Source: Actinomycetota bacterium
GTDB lineage: Bacteria > Actinomycetota > Acidimicrobiia > IMCC26256 > PALSA-555
Length of the DNA: 64,000 nt
Assembly: GCA_003140175.1 (NCBI GenBank)
Contig: PLJD01000043.1
Coordinates: forward strand, 157,628 to 221,627
Direction of reading: 5' to 3'
A program made the translations under genes and the position numbers. Each line of letters starts with the position of its first letter. Within the stretch, counting starts at the first letter, position 1. Shown here piece by piece: positions 17,471-26,769 of the stretch. Under the pieces are notes generated by a model, which was not told where the DNA came from, searched no databases, and worked only from the letters and a program-made list of their open reading frames with translations.

Positions 17471-17600
17471 GTGGAGGTCATCGACGCCGAGGGTGTCCGC
17501 GCCCTGCTCGACGCCCAATGGCTCGAGGTCGGGCCACCCCATCGTGGTCCGCGGCTCGTGTAATGCCATCTTCGTGATCGACGGCGGTGCTGCGCCGGCC
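17471..17600 (+). pseudogene. Possible relic of an APH-type phosphotransferase N-terminus
   Basis: A GTG two bases after the SDR stop begins VEVIDAEGVRALLDAQWLE. After a frame change PIVVRGSCNAIFVIDGGA follows, which resembles the nucleotide-binding start of aminoglycoside-phosphotransferase-like kinases (a Gly-x-x-Asn-x-x-Phe-x-Val/Ile pattern). Nothing recognisable follows in the remaining gap up to 17772. The assignment is tentative. It is of interest because intact kinases of this family sit beside acyl-CoA dehydrogenases at 26766-28918 and an acyl-CoA dehydrogenase pair begins just beyond. Confidence 0.3.
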
Positions 17601-17771
17601 GGCGCACAGACAGCACGCACCCGTCAGGGTCATCCGACCACCACGGTCCGCGGGCCATTGTGCGGCCGAGACCGGCCGTCGCGGCGGTCGTGTAACCCGG
17701 GCGCGGTCCGCGGCCAGTGGCGTGCACCGGGCTCGCCGGTGCTGGTTTCGGTGTCGGTATGTCGAGATCGG

Positions 17772-18662
17772 TCAGATCGACGGAGCCGCCTGGTCGTCGA
17801 GGAGGGCGGCGGCGATGGCGTCTCGGTGTTGCCGGGCGTCGCCGAGCACCGGCTCTGCGGCTTTCACCCGCCGATACCAGCGGTGGAACGGTGCATCCGC
17901 GTCGATGCCGTGGCCACCGGCGAGCTGGTGAGCGGAGGCCGTCGCCCGCCGGCACCGCTCGATCGCGGTGGCGTTCGCGTAGGCGGCGGCGAGCCGCACC
18001 TGGTCCTCGTCGGCTCCGCGATCGGCCACGCCGGCCGCGTCGAACACGGCGTCGGATGCCATGGTGACATCGAGCAACATGTTGGCGCACCGGTGCTGCA
18101 CGGCCTGCAGGGTGGCGAGGGGCGCCCCCCATTGGTGCCGGGTGATGACATGGGCCACGGCCGCGTCCAAGGCGGCACCAGCAGCCCCAACGGCGTCGGC
18201 CGAGAGTACGATCGCGGCCCGCGCGACCGCACCCTCGATGTCGCAGTCCAGGACGGCCAACGTGGCGGCCGAGCCGAGCGTGACGTCGCAGCGGCCATCG
18301 TCGCCGATGGTGGCGATCGGGCGCACCACCGGTCCCGTACCACGGAGGTCGATCTCGACGACGTGGCCCGCTCCTGACCGTACGAGCAGGGTGTCGGCTT
18401 CGGCGCCATGGGCGACGAACCGGGCGACTCCGTCGGCGACGTCGAGGGCCACGGCGGCCAGGCCTGGTCCCTGCCAACCGAGGAGGCGGGCCAGCACCTC
18501 GGTGTGGAACGTCGACGGTCGGGCGGCGCGGCCCAGCTCGCGTGCAACGACGACGAGGTCGGTGAGCGAGCCATCGACGATCGGGGGCCGCTGGCCCGCT
18601 TCGAACCGCGAGCGAGCATCGGAGGCCAGACGCTCCTGTGCCTCGGTCAGGGTGAGGTCCAC
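17772..18662 (-). CDS. Acyl-CoA dehydrogenase, short subunit
   Basis: This 296-residue protein starts at GTG 18662 (VDLTLTEAQERL), one base after the stop of the longer partner gene. It has the all-alpha C-terminal domain of acyl-CoA dehydrogenases (THxHQWGAP-type QAVQH segment, then ASAHQLAGGHGI) but is about 90 residues shorter than a standard enzyme. Such short chains pair with a full-length chain to form alpha2-beta2 enzymes, as in the steroid side-chain dehydrogenases of mycobacteria (FadE28-FadE29 type). The first oxidation of an acyl-CoA is the likely joint role. The partner is 18664-19824. Confidence 0.85.
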   Translation of the reverse strand: MDLTLTEAQERLASDARSRFEAGQRPPIVDGSLTDLVVVARELGRAARPSTFHTEVLARLLGWQGPGLAAVALDVADGVARFVAHGAEADTLLVRSGAGHVVEIDLRGTGPVVRPIATIGDDGRCDVTLGSAATLAVLDCDIEGAVARAAIVLSADAVGAAGAALDAAVAHVITRHQWGAPLATLQAVQHRCANMLLDVTMASDAVFDAAGVADRGADEDQVRLAAAYANATAIERCRRATASAHQLAGGHGIDADAPFHRWYRRVKAAEPVLGDARQHRDAIAAALLDDQAAPSI

Positions 18663-18663
18663 G

Positions 18664-19824
18664 TCAGCGTCCCCGAGGGAGGCCCAGACCGCGCTGCGCG
18701 ATGGTGTCGCGTTGGAGCTCGTTGGCGCCGACGCTGATCGTGCCATGAACTCGTTCCAGATACTCCCACGCCAGACGTCCGTCGCCCGCGCCGTGCATCG
18801 GCCGGTCTGACGTGAAGAGCGGGGACCAGATGAGACCGGCGGGGCCGGCGAGCTCGGTCGCCGCTTGGGCCAGGTCCTGGAGCAGCTCGGTGGCCGTCAC
18901 CTTGGCCATCGCGGGGAGGGCAGGGTCGTCCTGGCCCGTGATGTCTGACCACAGGGCGCGGCGGGCGAGTCGTTCCGCGTCGGCCAGAGCCACCGCGAAC
19001 CGGGCCACCGTGTCGCGGGCGATCGGGTCGTCAGCGAGCGGAGTACCGTCGCGTGTGCCGGTGCGGACGAGCGCGACGAGCAGGTCGAGCACGTGGCGGG
19101 CGTTGCCGAGCCAGAACATGCTGGAGCGCTCGGCGGCGGCGGCGGCGGTGAGTTGGGCCCAACCCGCCCCTGGCTCACCGAGCACCGCCTCCGGCCCCAG
19201 GTACACGTCGTTGAACCCGACGTCGTCGAGCGTCCAGCCGTTCATGGTCGGACGACGCACGATCTCGACGCCCGGCGTGCGCATGTCGATCAGGAACATG
19301 GTCATGCCCTGTCGGGCGGGGACGTCGAACCGGGTTCGGGCGACGGTGCAGCACCAGTCCGCTTTGTGGGCGCCGGTGACGAGCACCTTGTGACCGCTGA
19401 GCACCCAGCCGTCCCCGTCCCGCGAGGCCAGCGCCGCGATGGCGCTGAGGTCGCTGCCGGCCGCGTCCTCGGTGTACGCGATGCACATCTCCACCTCTCC
19501 CGTGGCCATGCGGGGAAGGAGGTCGCCGCGCTGCGCCGGCGACCCGTAGGTCGCGACGGCGTGTCCGGCGAGGGTCATCGCCGTGTCGATGAGCGGGGCG
19601 TCGCAGCGGGCCGCCTCGAAGTCGAAGACGGCCTTCCGCACGCCGTCGAGGTCGAGCCAGCCGCGCGCCCCGGCGCGGCGATGGAGGTCGCGCTCGTAGC
19701 TCTCGGCCAGTCCCGTCAGGTCCAGGGAGTCGGCGTGGCGGTCTGCACCGGCGAGCGCGTCGGCGAGGAAAGCCCGGACTTCGGCTCGGAACGTCTCGAT
19801 CCCAGGGTCGAAGCGGAAGTCCAT
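18664..19824 (-). CDS. Acyl-CoA dehydrogenase, long subunit
   Basis: This 386-residue protein starts at ATG 19824 (MDFRFDPGIETFRAEV). The FAD and substrate segments are CIAYTEDAAGSDL in the middle domain and DGWVLSGHKVLVTGAHKA after it. The C-terminus reads SVGANELQRDTIAQRGLGLP, the usual flavin-contact tail. Full length and these motifs fit a flavoprotein acyl-CoA dehydrogenase that works with the short subunit encoded one base downstream. The frame upstream on the same strand (19827-20285) ends 2 bp before this start. Confidence 0.9.
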   Translation of the reverse strand: MDFRFDPGIETFRAEVRAFLADALAGADRHADSLDLTGLAESYERDLHRRAGARGWLDLDGVRKAVFDFEAARCDAPLIDTAMTLAGHAVATYGSPAQRGDLLPRMATGEVEMCIAYTEDAAGSDLSAIAALASRDGDGWVLSGHKVLVTGAHKADWCCTVARTRFDVPARQGMTMFLIDMRTPGVEIVRRPTMNGWTLDDVGFNDVYLGPEAVLGEPGAGWAQLTAAAAAERSSMFWLGNARHVLDLLVALVRTGTRDGTPLADDPIARDTVARFAVALADAERLARRALWSDITGQDDPALPAMAKVTATELLQDLAQAATELAGPAGLIWSPLFTSDRPMHGAGDGRLAWEYLERVHGTISVGANELQRDTIAQRGLGLPRGR

Positions 19825-19826
19825 CG

Positions 19827-20285
19827 TCACGCCGCGACCGGTGGGGCACCACGGAGGGTGTCGGTGACGCGGTCGGCGGCGGCTCGCGGGGCCTGGCCGG
19901 GCTGGAGGGTGCCCGGCGGGCCGAACTCCGTGCCGATCGGTGCAGTCGCCATCGTCATGACGACCGCACCGTTGCCGTCGAGGACCGGGGTCGAGATCTG
20001 GGCCGGCCGATGCGTGCGGTCGGGATCGAGCTCGGTCGGGAAGCAACTGGACTCCGTCTGGTGCCTGATGAGCTCGTCTCGGCGCAGCAGCGCCTGGCGC
20101 GTCGCGTGGCTGAGCGATGTCCGGCGGGCGATCGCTGACCGCGACGGCGACGGCGTTCGCGGCTCAGGAACTCCCCGATCTCGGCTGCCCGCAGGACCGC
20201 GGGCGATGAATTGGATCGGCACGGTCCCTCCTCGGGCGGGTTCTAGCACCTCGGCTCTGAGCCGACGGGCAGGCTTGCATGTCAT
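19827..20285 (-). CDS. IclR-like effector-domain fragment (possibly decayed)
   Basis: This 152-codon frame ends 2 bp before the acyl-CoA dehydrogenase start. Its last 85 or so residues (ISTPVLDGNGAVVMTMA, then RAAADRVTDTLRG) resemble the C-terminal end of IclR-family effector domains, where a PVxDxxG strand pair is followed by a final helix. No helix-turn-helix domain is visible upstream; the N-terminal part is Arg/Pro-rich and unlike a protein domain. It may be the truncated local regulator of the dehydrogenase pair, or a regulator-derived domain still translated with it. Confidence 0.4.
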   Translation of the reverse strand: MTCKPARRLRAEVLEPARGGTVPIQFIARGPAGSRDRGVPEPRTPSPSRSAIARRTSLSHATRQALLRRDELIRHQTESSCFPTELDPDRTHRPAQISTPVLDGNGAVVMTMATAPIGTEFGPPGTLQPGQAPRAAADRVTDTLRGAPPVAA

Positions 20286-20372
20286 TCAATCGGCAGACAT
20301 TCTGTCCAACCCGTTGGTTCGCGCGAGCTCCATGACCTATCTCAGCGTCTCGTCCTCCGGGAGGCCTTCCGC

Positions 20373-21608
20373 ATGATCGACACCCCGCTCGCCCATGAGG
20401 TCCCCGACGAGGTGCTGGACCGGATCCCGCCGATCGTCGATGTCGACGCCCACGTCGTGGAGCCCGCGGACGTGTGGACGGCTCGGCTGCCCGCCCACGC
20501 CCGCGACGTTGGGCCCCGAGTCGAGTACCTGCCCGCGGGTCAGCCGAAGTTGGACGGCGGCGGCTACATCGAGGCGCCCGGCACCCAGGGGGAGCCGGTG
20601 GCGTGGTGGCATTACGAGGACCATCTCTACTCGGTGAAGCGGCTCATCGCCGCGGCGGGCTACCCGGCGGATGAGATCACGATGGGCGGCATCACGTTCG
20701 ACGACATGCGCCCGGGTTGCTGGCAGCCGTTAGCCCGCATGGAGGACATGACGCTGAACGGGGTCGAGGCGCAGCTCAGCTACCCGAACTACCCGAGGTT
20801 CTGTGGACAGCTGTTCCTTCGCGGCAAGGACCGGGAGCTCGCTCTGCTGTGCGTGCGGGCGTACAACGACTGGATGGTGGAGGAGTGGTGCGGGTCCTCT
20901 GGGGGGCGGCTGATCCCGCTGTGCCTCATCCCGCTCTGGGATCCTCAGCTGGCGGCCGAGGAGGTCCGGCGCAACGCCGCGCGTGGCTGCCGGGCGGTGG
21001 CATTCAGCGAGCTGCCGTCATATCTCGGTCTTCCGAGCATCTACACGAAGCACTGGGAGCCGTTGTTCATCGCCTGCGAGGAGACGGGCACGGTCCTGTG
21101 CATGCACATCGGCTCGGGAACCAAGACCCCCCAGACCTCCGACGACGCGCCGGAAGCGGTGGCCAGCACCATCATCTTCGGCAACAGCATCGCCAGCATG
21201 ACCGACTGGATGCTCTCCGGCGTCTTAGACCGCCACCGCGGGCTCAAGATCATGTATGCCGAGAGCCAGATCGGCTGGATCCCATACCTGCTCGAACGGG
21301 TCGACGACGTCTGGTCGACCCACCGGGGGTGGAGCAACAGCCACAAGTTCTGCCCCGAGCCGCCGTCCACCTACTACCGGGGCCAAATCTTCAGTTGCTT
21401 CTTCAAGGACCCGGTGGGCGTCGAGCTGCTCGACCGGGTCGGGCACGACAACGTGATGTTCGAGACCGACTACCCGCACCAGGACGGCACCTGGCCGCAC
21501 TCCCGGGAGGCCGCCGCGGCCCAGTTCGGCCATCTCGACGAAGGGGTCGTCCGCAAGCTCGCTCGCGGGAACGCGATCCGAGTCTTGGGACTCGACCTCG
21601 TGCCGTAG
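20373..21608 (+). CDS. Amidohydrolase (ACMSD-like, amidohydrolase_2 family)
   Basis: This 411-residue protein starts at ATG 20373. The metal motif is DVDAHVVEP with Asp25-Ala-His27, the mid-barrel His is in CMHIGSG, and the C-terminal Asp is in ETDYPHQDGTWP. It is more distant from the 9152/11620/41229 group than they are from each other, with longer insertions around residues 50-110 (VAWWHYEDHLYSVKR). It opens the long plus-strand catabolic cluster and is separated from the thiamine-PP gene by 92 bp containing a palindrome. The reaction is probably decarboxylation or hydrolysis of a carboxylated intermediate. Confidence 0.9.
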   Translation: MIDTPLAHEVPDEVLDRIPPIVDVDAHVVEPADVWTARLPAHARDVGPRVEYLPAGQPKLDGGGYIEAPGTQGEPVAWWHYEDHLYSVKRLIAAAGYPADEITMGGITFDDMRPGCWQPLARMEDMTLNGVEAQLSYPNYPRFCGQLFLRGKDRELALLCVRAYNDWMVEEWCGSSGGRLIPLCLIPLWDPQLAAEEVRRNAARGCRAVAFSELPSYLGLPSIYTKHWEPLFIACEETGTVLCMHIGSGTKTPQTSDDAPEAVASTIIFGNSIASMTDWMLSGVLDRHRGLKIMYAESQIGWIPYLLERVDDVWSTHRGWSNSHKFCPEPPSTYYRGQIFSCFFKDPVGVELLDRVGHDNVMFETDYPHQDGTWPHSREAAAAQFGHLDEGVVRKLARGNAIRVLGLDLVP

Positions 21609-21638
21609 CCAGTCGCGATGGCCGTAACCGCCAGAGTT

Positions 21639-21658
21639 GCTATCATGCATAGGATAGC
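21639..21658. promoter_or_regulatory. Palindromic operator candidate upstream of the catabolic cluster
   Basis: GCTATC at 21639-21644 and GATAGC at 21653-21658 are exact reverse complements around ATGCATAG. The left half contains CTATCATG, which recurs exactly at 35376-35383. The site lies 43-62 bp upstream of the thiamine-PP gene start, a repressor position. The likely binder is the GntR protein encoded at 38812. Confidence 0.5.
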
Positions 21659-21700
21659 CAGATTACGACGCTGAGAAACGCCGTTCCGGATCGGAGAGCC

Positions 21701-23293
21701 GTGGGGTGCACCGGAGGCGAGCTGCTGACTGCGCAGCTTCGTGCCGAGGGCGTGGAGGTGATCTTCGGGTTGCCGGGCATCCAACTGATGCGCTTTCTCG
21801 ATGCCCTGCACGGAGAGCCGGCAATCCACTTCATTACCACCCGCCACGAGCAAGCCACCACCTATATGGCGGACGGCTACGCCCGAACCAGTGGACGGCC
21901 CGGGACCGCGCTCGTGGTACCGGGTCCGGGGGTCTACAACGCCGGGGCCGGGCTGGCCACCGCCTACGCGTGCTCGTCGCCCGTGCTGCTGCTCGCCGGC
22001 CAGATCGAGCAGCACGGCCTCGGCCGGGGGCTGAGCCTGACGCACGAGATCGACGATCAGCTCGACGTCGTTCGTCCGATCACCAAGTGGGCCCACCGAG
22101 TCCTCTCCGCCGACGACATCCCCGCGGCCGTGCGCCAGGCCTTCGCCACCATGCTCGATGGTCGAACCCGACCCGTCGAGCTCGAGATGCCGCCGGAGGT
22201 GTTCCAGGCCGTCACCGAGGCGGCCGTGCTCCCGCCAGTGTCCCCCACCGTCCACGAGCCCGACCCCGATCTCGTCGCTCGAGCGGCGGACCTCCTCGCC
22301 GCGGCGTCGGAGCCGCTCCTGGTCGCCGGCGGCGGCGTCGTGCTGGGCGATGCTTCCCTCGAGCTCACCGCCGTCGGCGAAGCGCTGCAGGCCACCATCG
22401 TCAACACCCGGGAAGGCAAGGGCGCCATCGACGAGCGCCACCCGCTGTTCGTCGGGACGGCATGGGTGAACCGTCGCCTGAAACCCGTGCTCGCCCAAGC
22501 CGACGTCATCCTCGCGGTCGGCACCCGCTACCAGGCCATCGGACTCGCCGAGGGCCAACGACTGATCCAGATCGACGTGGACCCCCACGAGCTCGGCCGA
22601 CACGCCATTCCTGACGTCGCGATCATCGGCGACGCCCGACGGACGCTCGAGGCGCTGCTCGTCGAGCTCGACCGGCGCGGACCGGCTCGTGCGAACCGCT
22701 CGGCAGAGCGCAAGGCAGCCAAGGCCTCAGTCGACGCCGAGCTGGCCACGATCGGCCCGCAGGTCGAGATGGTCAAGGCGCTGCGCCGCGGCATCCCAGA
22801 GGACGGAATCCTCGGCGTCGGCACGACGACGGTCGGCTACATGTGCCATCTCTCGTACCCGGTGTATCAACCTCGCTCGTATCTCACCTCGTCGTACATG
22901 GGCACACTGGGCTACTGCTACCCCACCTCGCTGGGCGCCAAGGTGGCCCACCCAGATCAGCCCGTGGTGTCGATCAACGGCGATGGCGGGTTCCTGTTCG
23001 CCTCGTCGGAACTGGCGACCGCAGTGCAGAACCGGATCAATGTGGTCGCCGTGGTCTTCAACGACTCTGCGTACGGCAACACCAACCGCGATCAGCTCGA
23101 CAACTTCGGGGGCCGGGTCATCGGCACCGAGTTGGTGAATCCGAACTTCGCCAAGTATGCCGATTCCTTCGGCGCCGTCGGTGTGCGCATCGACCGTGTC
23201 GACCAGCTCGAGGGCGCGGTCCGTGAGGGGATCGAGGACGATCGACCGGTCGTCCTCGAGCTCCCCATGGAGCGACTCCCGAACGCCTTGTGA
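21701..23293 (+). CDS. Thiamine-PP-dependent enzyme (acetolactate synthase / 2-hydroxyacyl-CoA lyase type)
   Basis: This 530-residue protein starts at GTG 21701 with GGAGAG upstream. The thiamine-activating Glu50 is in TTRHEQATTYMADGYAR, a central domain spans about 185-320, and the diphosphate/Mg motif NGDGG with the downstream Asn in VVFNDSAYGN lies near 425-455. The length and three-domain order fit the acetolactate synthase superfamily, which includes benzoylformate decarboxylase, oxalyl-CoA decarboxylase and 2-hydroxyacyl-CoA lyase. Context (aldehyde dehydrogenase 9 bp downstream, acyl-CoA enzymes beyond) favours an aldehyde-releasing lyase or decarboxylase over amino-acid synthesis; that is inference. 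Confidence 0.9.
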   Translation: MGCTGGELLTAQLRAEGVEVIFGLPGIQLMRFLDALHGEPAIHFITTRHEQATTYMADGYARTSGRPGTALVVPGPGVYNAGAGLATAYACSSPVLLLAGQIEQHGLGRGLSLTHEIDDQLDVVRPITKWAHRVLSADDIPAAVRQAFATMLDGRTRPVELEMPPEVFQAVTEAAVLPPVSPTVHEPDPDLVARAADLLAAASEPLLVAGGGVVLGDASLELTAVGEALQATIVNTREGKGAIDERHPLFVGTAWVNRRLKPVLAQADVILAVGTRYQAIGLAEGQRLIQIDVDPHELGRHAIPDVAIIGDARRTLEALLVELDRRGPARANRSAERKAAKASVDAELATIGPQVEMVKALRRGIPEDGILGVGTTTVGYMCHLSYPVYQPRSYLTSSYMGTLGYCYPTSLGAKVAHPDQPVVSINGDGGFLFASSELATAVQNRINVVAVVFNDSAYGNTNRDQLDNFGGRVIGTELVNPNFAKYADSFGAVGVRIDRVDQLEGAVREGIEDDRPVVLELPMERLPNAL

Positions 23294-23302
23294 GGAAGCC
23301 CC

Positions 23303-24787
23303 GTGCCCGTTGACATCGATCGCCACCGTCGCCTCGCCGACGAGGTGCTGCCGGCAGGCGTCCTCCTGATCGGCGGGGATCGACGTTCGACCGGGAGCGG
23401 TGGCGTCCACGCTCACGTGAACCCGGCCACCGGCCGGCCCCAAGCCGACGTCGCGCTGGCTGGCGTCGACGATGCCGACCACGCGATCACCGCGGCACGA
23501 GCCGCGTTCGCGACGTGGCGGGCCTGGCGGCCCGACGAGCGTCGGGATGTCCTGCTGCGCCTCGCCGAACTGGTGCGACGCGATGCCGAGACGATCGGCG
23601 TCATCCTGGGCCTCGAGTGTGGTGTCCCGGCGGCAGTCGCCGGCGGACTGCCGCGCCGGGCGGCCGATTACCTCGCGTACTACGCGGGCCTGGCCGACAA
23701 GATCGAAGGCACCGTCATCCCGATCTTTCCGGAGCGCGCCTTCGATTACACCCTGTCCGAACCCTGGGGTGTGATCGGCATCATCTCCACCTGGAACGGC
23801 GGAATCAGCTCCATCTGTCGGAAGGCCGGCGCCGCGCTCGCCGCCGGCAACACCGTGGTCGTGAAGCCCATGGAGCTCGCGCCGTTCTCGGTCATCCGAT
23901 TTGGTGAGCTGGCCCTGGAGGCGGGGATCCCGCCGGGGGTGGTCAACGTCATCCCCGGGGACGCGACGGCCGGCCAGGCGGTCGCCGAACACGCCGGAGT
24001 CGACAAGCTCAGCTTCACCGGCGGCGCGGAGACGGCCCGCCGCATCCTCGCGGCGGCTGCGCCGAACCTGACCCCTGCCGTCCTCGAGCTCGGCGGCAAG
24101 TCCGCCAACATCGTGTTCCCCGACGCTGATCTCGACGCGGCGGGCCGCTTTGCCGGCGCCGTCTGCATGGGCATGGCGGGTCAGGGCTGCGTGTTCCCGA
24201 CCCGTCTCCTCGTCCACGAGGCGGTGCACGACGAGATCGTCGAGCGAGCGGTGGCCACCGCCGCCGCCCTTCCGCTCGGCGACCCGCTCGACCCGGCGAC
24301 GGTGGTCGGACCGGTGGTCAGCGAAGGCCATCGCGACCGCATCCTCGGGATGCTCGACCGCGCCCGGACCGAGGGCTCCGGCGACATCGTCCTCGGCGGC
24401 GGTGCGGTCGGGGGCCACCTGTCGGATGGCTTCTTCATTCAACCGACGATCATCGACGACGTCGACCGCCGCGCGTCCATCGCCCAGGACGAGGTGTTCG
24501 GCCCGGTGCTCTCCGTGCTGTCGTTCTCCAGCGAGGACGAGGCGATCGCGCTGGCCAACGACACCCGCTACGGGCTCGCCGGCTACGTCCATACGAACGA
24601 CCTTCGCCGCGCCCACCGCGTCGCATCGAAGCTCGACGCGGGTTACCTCTCGCTCAACGGCTTCGCCGCGCTGCCGGCATCGGCCCCCTTCGGCGGCTTC
24701 CGGATGAGCGGCCATGGCAAAGAGGGCGGGCGAGAGGGCCTGCTCGAATTCGTGCGGTCCAAGAACGTCTACCTGGCGATGGAGTGA
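23303..24787 (+). CDS. Aldehyde dehydrogenase (NAD(P)+)
   Basis: This 494-residue protein starts at GTG 23303 with AGGAAG upstream. Catalytic residues are all visible: Asn165 in TWN, Lys188 in VVVKP, Glu262 in LELGGKS and nucleophile Cys296 in GQGCVFPT. It follows the thiamine-PP gene by 9 bp and precedes the enoyl-CoA hydratase by 4 bp, so the three are one transcription unit. It would oxidise the aldehyde released by the thiamine-PP enzyme to a carboxylate. The exact substrate is unknown. Confidence 0.95.
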   Translation: MPVDIDRHRRLADEVLPAGVLLIGGDRRSTGSGGVHAHVNPATGRPQADVALAGVDDADHAITAARAAFATWRAWRPDERRDVLLRLAELVRRDAETIGVILGLECGVPAAVAGGLPRRAADYLAYYAGLADKIEGTVIPIFPERAFDYTLSEPWGVIGIISTWNGGISSICRKAGAALAAGNTVVVKPMELAPFSVIRFGELALEAGIPPGVVNVIPGDATAGQAVAEHAGVDKLSFTGGAETARRILAAAAPNLTPAVLELGGKSANIVFPDADLDAAGRFAGAVCMGMAGQGCVFPTRLLVHEAVHDEIVERAVATAAALPLGDPLDPATVVGPVVSEGHRDRILGMLDRARTEGSGDIVLGGGAVGGHLSDGFFIQPTIIDDVDRRASIAQDEVFGPVLSVLSFSSEDEAIALANDTRYGLAGYVHTNDLRRAHRVASKLDAGYLSLNGFAALPASAPFGGFRMSGHGKEGGREGLLEFVRSKNVYLAME

Positions 24788-24791
24788 GGGC

Positions 24792-25610
24792 ATGGCAACT
24801 GGCGACCGATATGGGTTCACGTACGTCCGGAGCGAGCTCGAGGACGGCGGCGTCCTCTGGGTGACCTTGGACCGTCCAGAGCGCCGGAACGCGATTACAC
24901 CCGAGATGCACGACGAGCTGACCCCATTGTTCCGTCGCATCGCCGAGGACCGCGCCGCCAAAGTGGTGGTCCTCACCGGCGCGGGCGACAAGGCGTTCTG
25001 TGTCGGCGCGGATTTCGGTGGCATGCAGGACAATCTCGACACCGATGCGTACGAGGACGGCTTCCCGGACCTGATGATCGGCTCCGCCGCGCTGGTGCGC
25101 GCCCAGCTCGCCGTGCCGCAACCCGTGGTCGCGGCGATCAATGGTGACGCCATCGGACTCGGTGCCACCATGGCGCTGTTCTGCGACATCGCACTCATGG
25201 CGCAGGAGGCGCGCCTGGCCGACCCGCACGTCAACGCGGGCCTCGTCGCCGGCGACGGCGGCGCCATCCTGTGGCCGATGCTCATGGGGCTCAACCGGGG
25301 CAAGGAGTTCCTCCTGACCGGCGACATCATGGGAGCCGAGGAAGCCCACCGGCTCGGCCTCGTCAACCACATCTACCCGCGAGAGCAGCTTCGAGACGCG
25401 GCGTCCGCGCTGGCGCAGCGATTGGGCCGTGGACCCCAGGTCGCGATCCAGTTCAACAAGCGGCTGGCCAACACCGAGCTGATCGACCGCGTCAACCGAG
25501 TCATCGATGCCTCACTCGCGATGGAGGCCATGACCTTCTCCACGGCCGACCACCGCGAGGCCGTGCGATCGTTCATCGAGAAGCGGGCCCCGAACTTCGG
25601 TGCCGGATGA
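24792..25610 (+). CDS. Enoyl-CoA hydratase/isomerase family protein
   Basis: This 272-residue crotonase-fold protein starts at ATG 24792. Oxyanion-hole segments are KAFCVGADFGGM and NGDAIGLGATMALF. The segment around the usual second catalytic Glu reads VNAGLVAGDGG, an Asp-containing variant common in this subgroup. It would hydrate or isomerise an enoyl-CoA. It is coupled to the aldehyde dehydrogenase (4 bp gap); the next gene, the Rieske oxygenase, starts 145 bp later. Confidence 0.92.
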   Translation: MATGDRYGFTYVRSELEDGGVLWVTLDRPERRNAITPEMHDELTPLFRRIAEDRAAKVVVLTGAGDKAFCVGADFGGMQDNLDTDAYEDGFPDLMIGSAALVRAQLAVPQPVVAAINGDAIGLGATMALFCDIALMAQEARLADPHVNAGLVAGDGGAILWPMLMGLNRGKEFLLTGDIMGAEEAHRLGLVNHIYPREQLRDAASALAQRLGRGPQVAIQFNKRLANTELIDRVNRVIDASLAMEAMTFSTADHREAVRSFIEKRAPNFGAG

Positions 25611-25755
25611 CGGCCACGCCGACTCGACCCGGCCTCGGTGGGCCTTCGGCTCCCGCGGCGCGTCGACCGAAGGCGGCGCGGCGCGACGCCTCCCGCCCCG
25701 GACCGTGGCCCCGATTCATCGAGGATGATGTGCCGTCTCGACGTGGGAGCTGCAG

Positions 25756-26769
25756 ATGGTTATGAGCGAAGCCCAGCGCGAGCGAGTCAAGGCGACCGGG
25801 ATCCAAGGCCCATCGCCGGCGGAACCGCGCTTCCCGTTCCCGGTGCCGAGCGGGTGGTTCGCCGTGGCGCAAAGCACCGACCTCGTGGCCGGCGGGACGC
25901 GAAACGTCCACTACTTCGGGCGGGACCTCGTGGTCTGGCGTGAGCAGAGCACCGGCACACCCCACGTGGTCGATGCCTACTGCGCACACCTCGGGGCGCA
26001 CCTCGGCGTCGGGTCCGGGAGCCCCGACTCGCATGCGCCGGGACCGGGCACCGTGCACGACGCGTGCCTCCAGTGCCCGTTCCACGGCTGGCGCTACGAC
26101 GGCAGCGGCGCCGTCGTGGAGATCCCCTACGCGCCCTCGGTGCGCATCCCGGCCAAGGCTCGGGTGCGGGGCTACCCGACGAGAGAGGCCAACGGCCTGA
26201 TCCTCTGCTGGTACCACGCACTCGACCAGCCGCCGGCGTGGGAGCTCCCCGACGTCGACGAGTTCGATGACGAGGCCTGGGAAGGCCCGGTGTACACCGA
26301 GCGCTACATCGACACCGCCTTGCAGGAGCTGGTCGAGAACGATCAGGACACCGTGCATTTCGTCTTCGTCCACGGCAGCGACGCAGTGCCGGAGCAGACC
26401 ACTCGGTGGGACGGCCGGCTGCGGCACACCACCGCCCTGCGACCCGACGGGAGCACGTTCACTCGGGAGACCCACCAGCTGGGCTTCTCACTCATGCGCA
26501 CGCCGAACCTGATGTTCCTGGGCGCCTCCTCGCCCCTCGACGAAGCCCACACCCACCAGCGTTGGGTCTTCGCCTACCGCAAGAGCATCGGCGCTGAGGC
26601 GGGCCGGTCGATGATCGACGCGTTCGCCTGCTCCGGCATCTACCAGGACATCCCGATCTGGGAGCACAAGTCGTACCGGGAACACCCGCTCCTCGTGAAG
26701 GGCGACGGACCGATCATGGAGTTCCGCCGATGGGCAGCGCAGTTCTACCCGAGTGCTGACGGGTCATGA
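25756..26769 (+). CDS. Rieske oxygenase, KshA-like terminal subunit
   Basis: This 337-residue protein starts at ATG 25756 with GGGAG six bases upstream. The Rieske cluster ligands are Cys76-x-His78 (CAHLGAH) and Cys107-x2-His110 (CPFHGW). The mononuclear iron site is ENDQDTVHFVFVHG, giving His201 and His206 with Asn195/Asp196 bridging. The arrangement resembles 3-ketosteroid 9-alpha-hydroxylase (KshA) and related monooxygenases. No reductase (KshB-like) gene is in the window, so electrons must come from elsewhere. Its stop overlaps the next start as ATGA. Confidence 0.92.
   Translation: MVMSEAQRERVKATGIQGPSPAEPRFPFPVPSGWFAVAQSTDLVAGGTRNVHYFGRDLVVWREQSTGTPHVVDAYCAHLGAHLGVGSGSPDSHAPGPGTVHDACLQCPFHGWRYDGSGAVVEIPYAPSVRIPAKARVRGYPTREANGLILCWYHALDQPPAWELPDVDEFDDEAWEGPVYTERYIDTALQELVENDQDTVHFVFVHGSDAVPEQTTRWDGRLRHTTALRPDGSTFTRETHQLGFSLMRTPNLMFLGASSPLDEAHTHQRWVFAYRKSIGAEAGRSMIDAFACSGIYQDIPIWEHKSYREHPLLVKGDGPIMEFRRWAAQFYPSADGS

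Noticed and set aside
20300..20330. Short inverted repeat GACA-TTC-TGTC before the amidohydrolase at 20373
   Set aside because: Four-base arms with three central bases are expected by chance in this much sequence, so I do not list it as an operator.
22727..25372. An 881-codon open frame on the minus strand
   Set aside because: It is antisense to the thiamine-PP, aldehyde dehydrogenase and enoyl-CoA hydratase genes, which have complete catalytic motifs. The antisense protein is Arg/Asp/Gly-rich without any domain and is an artefact of GC-rich codon use.
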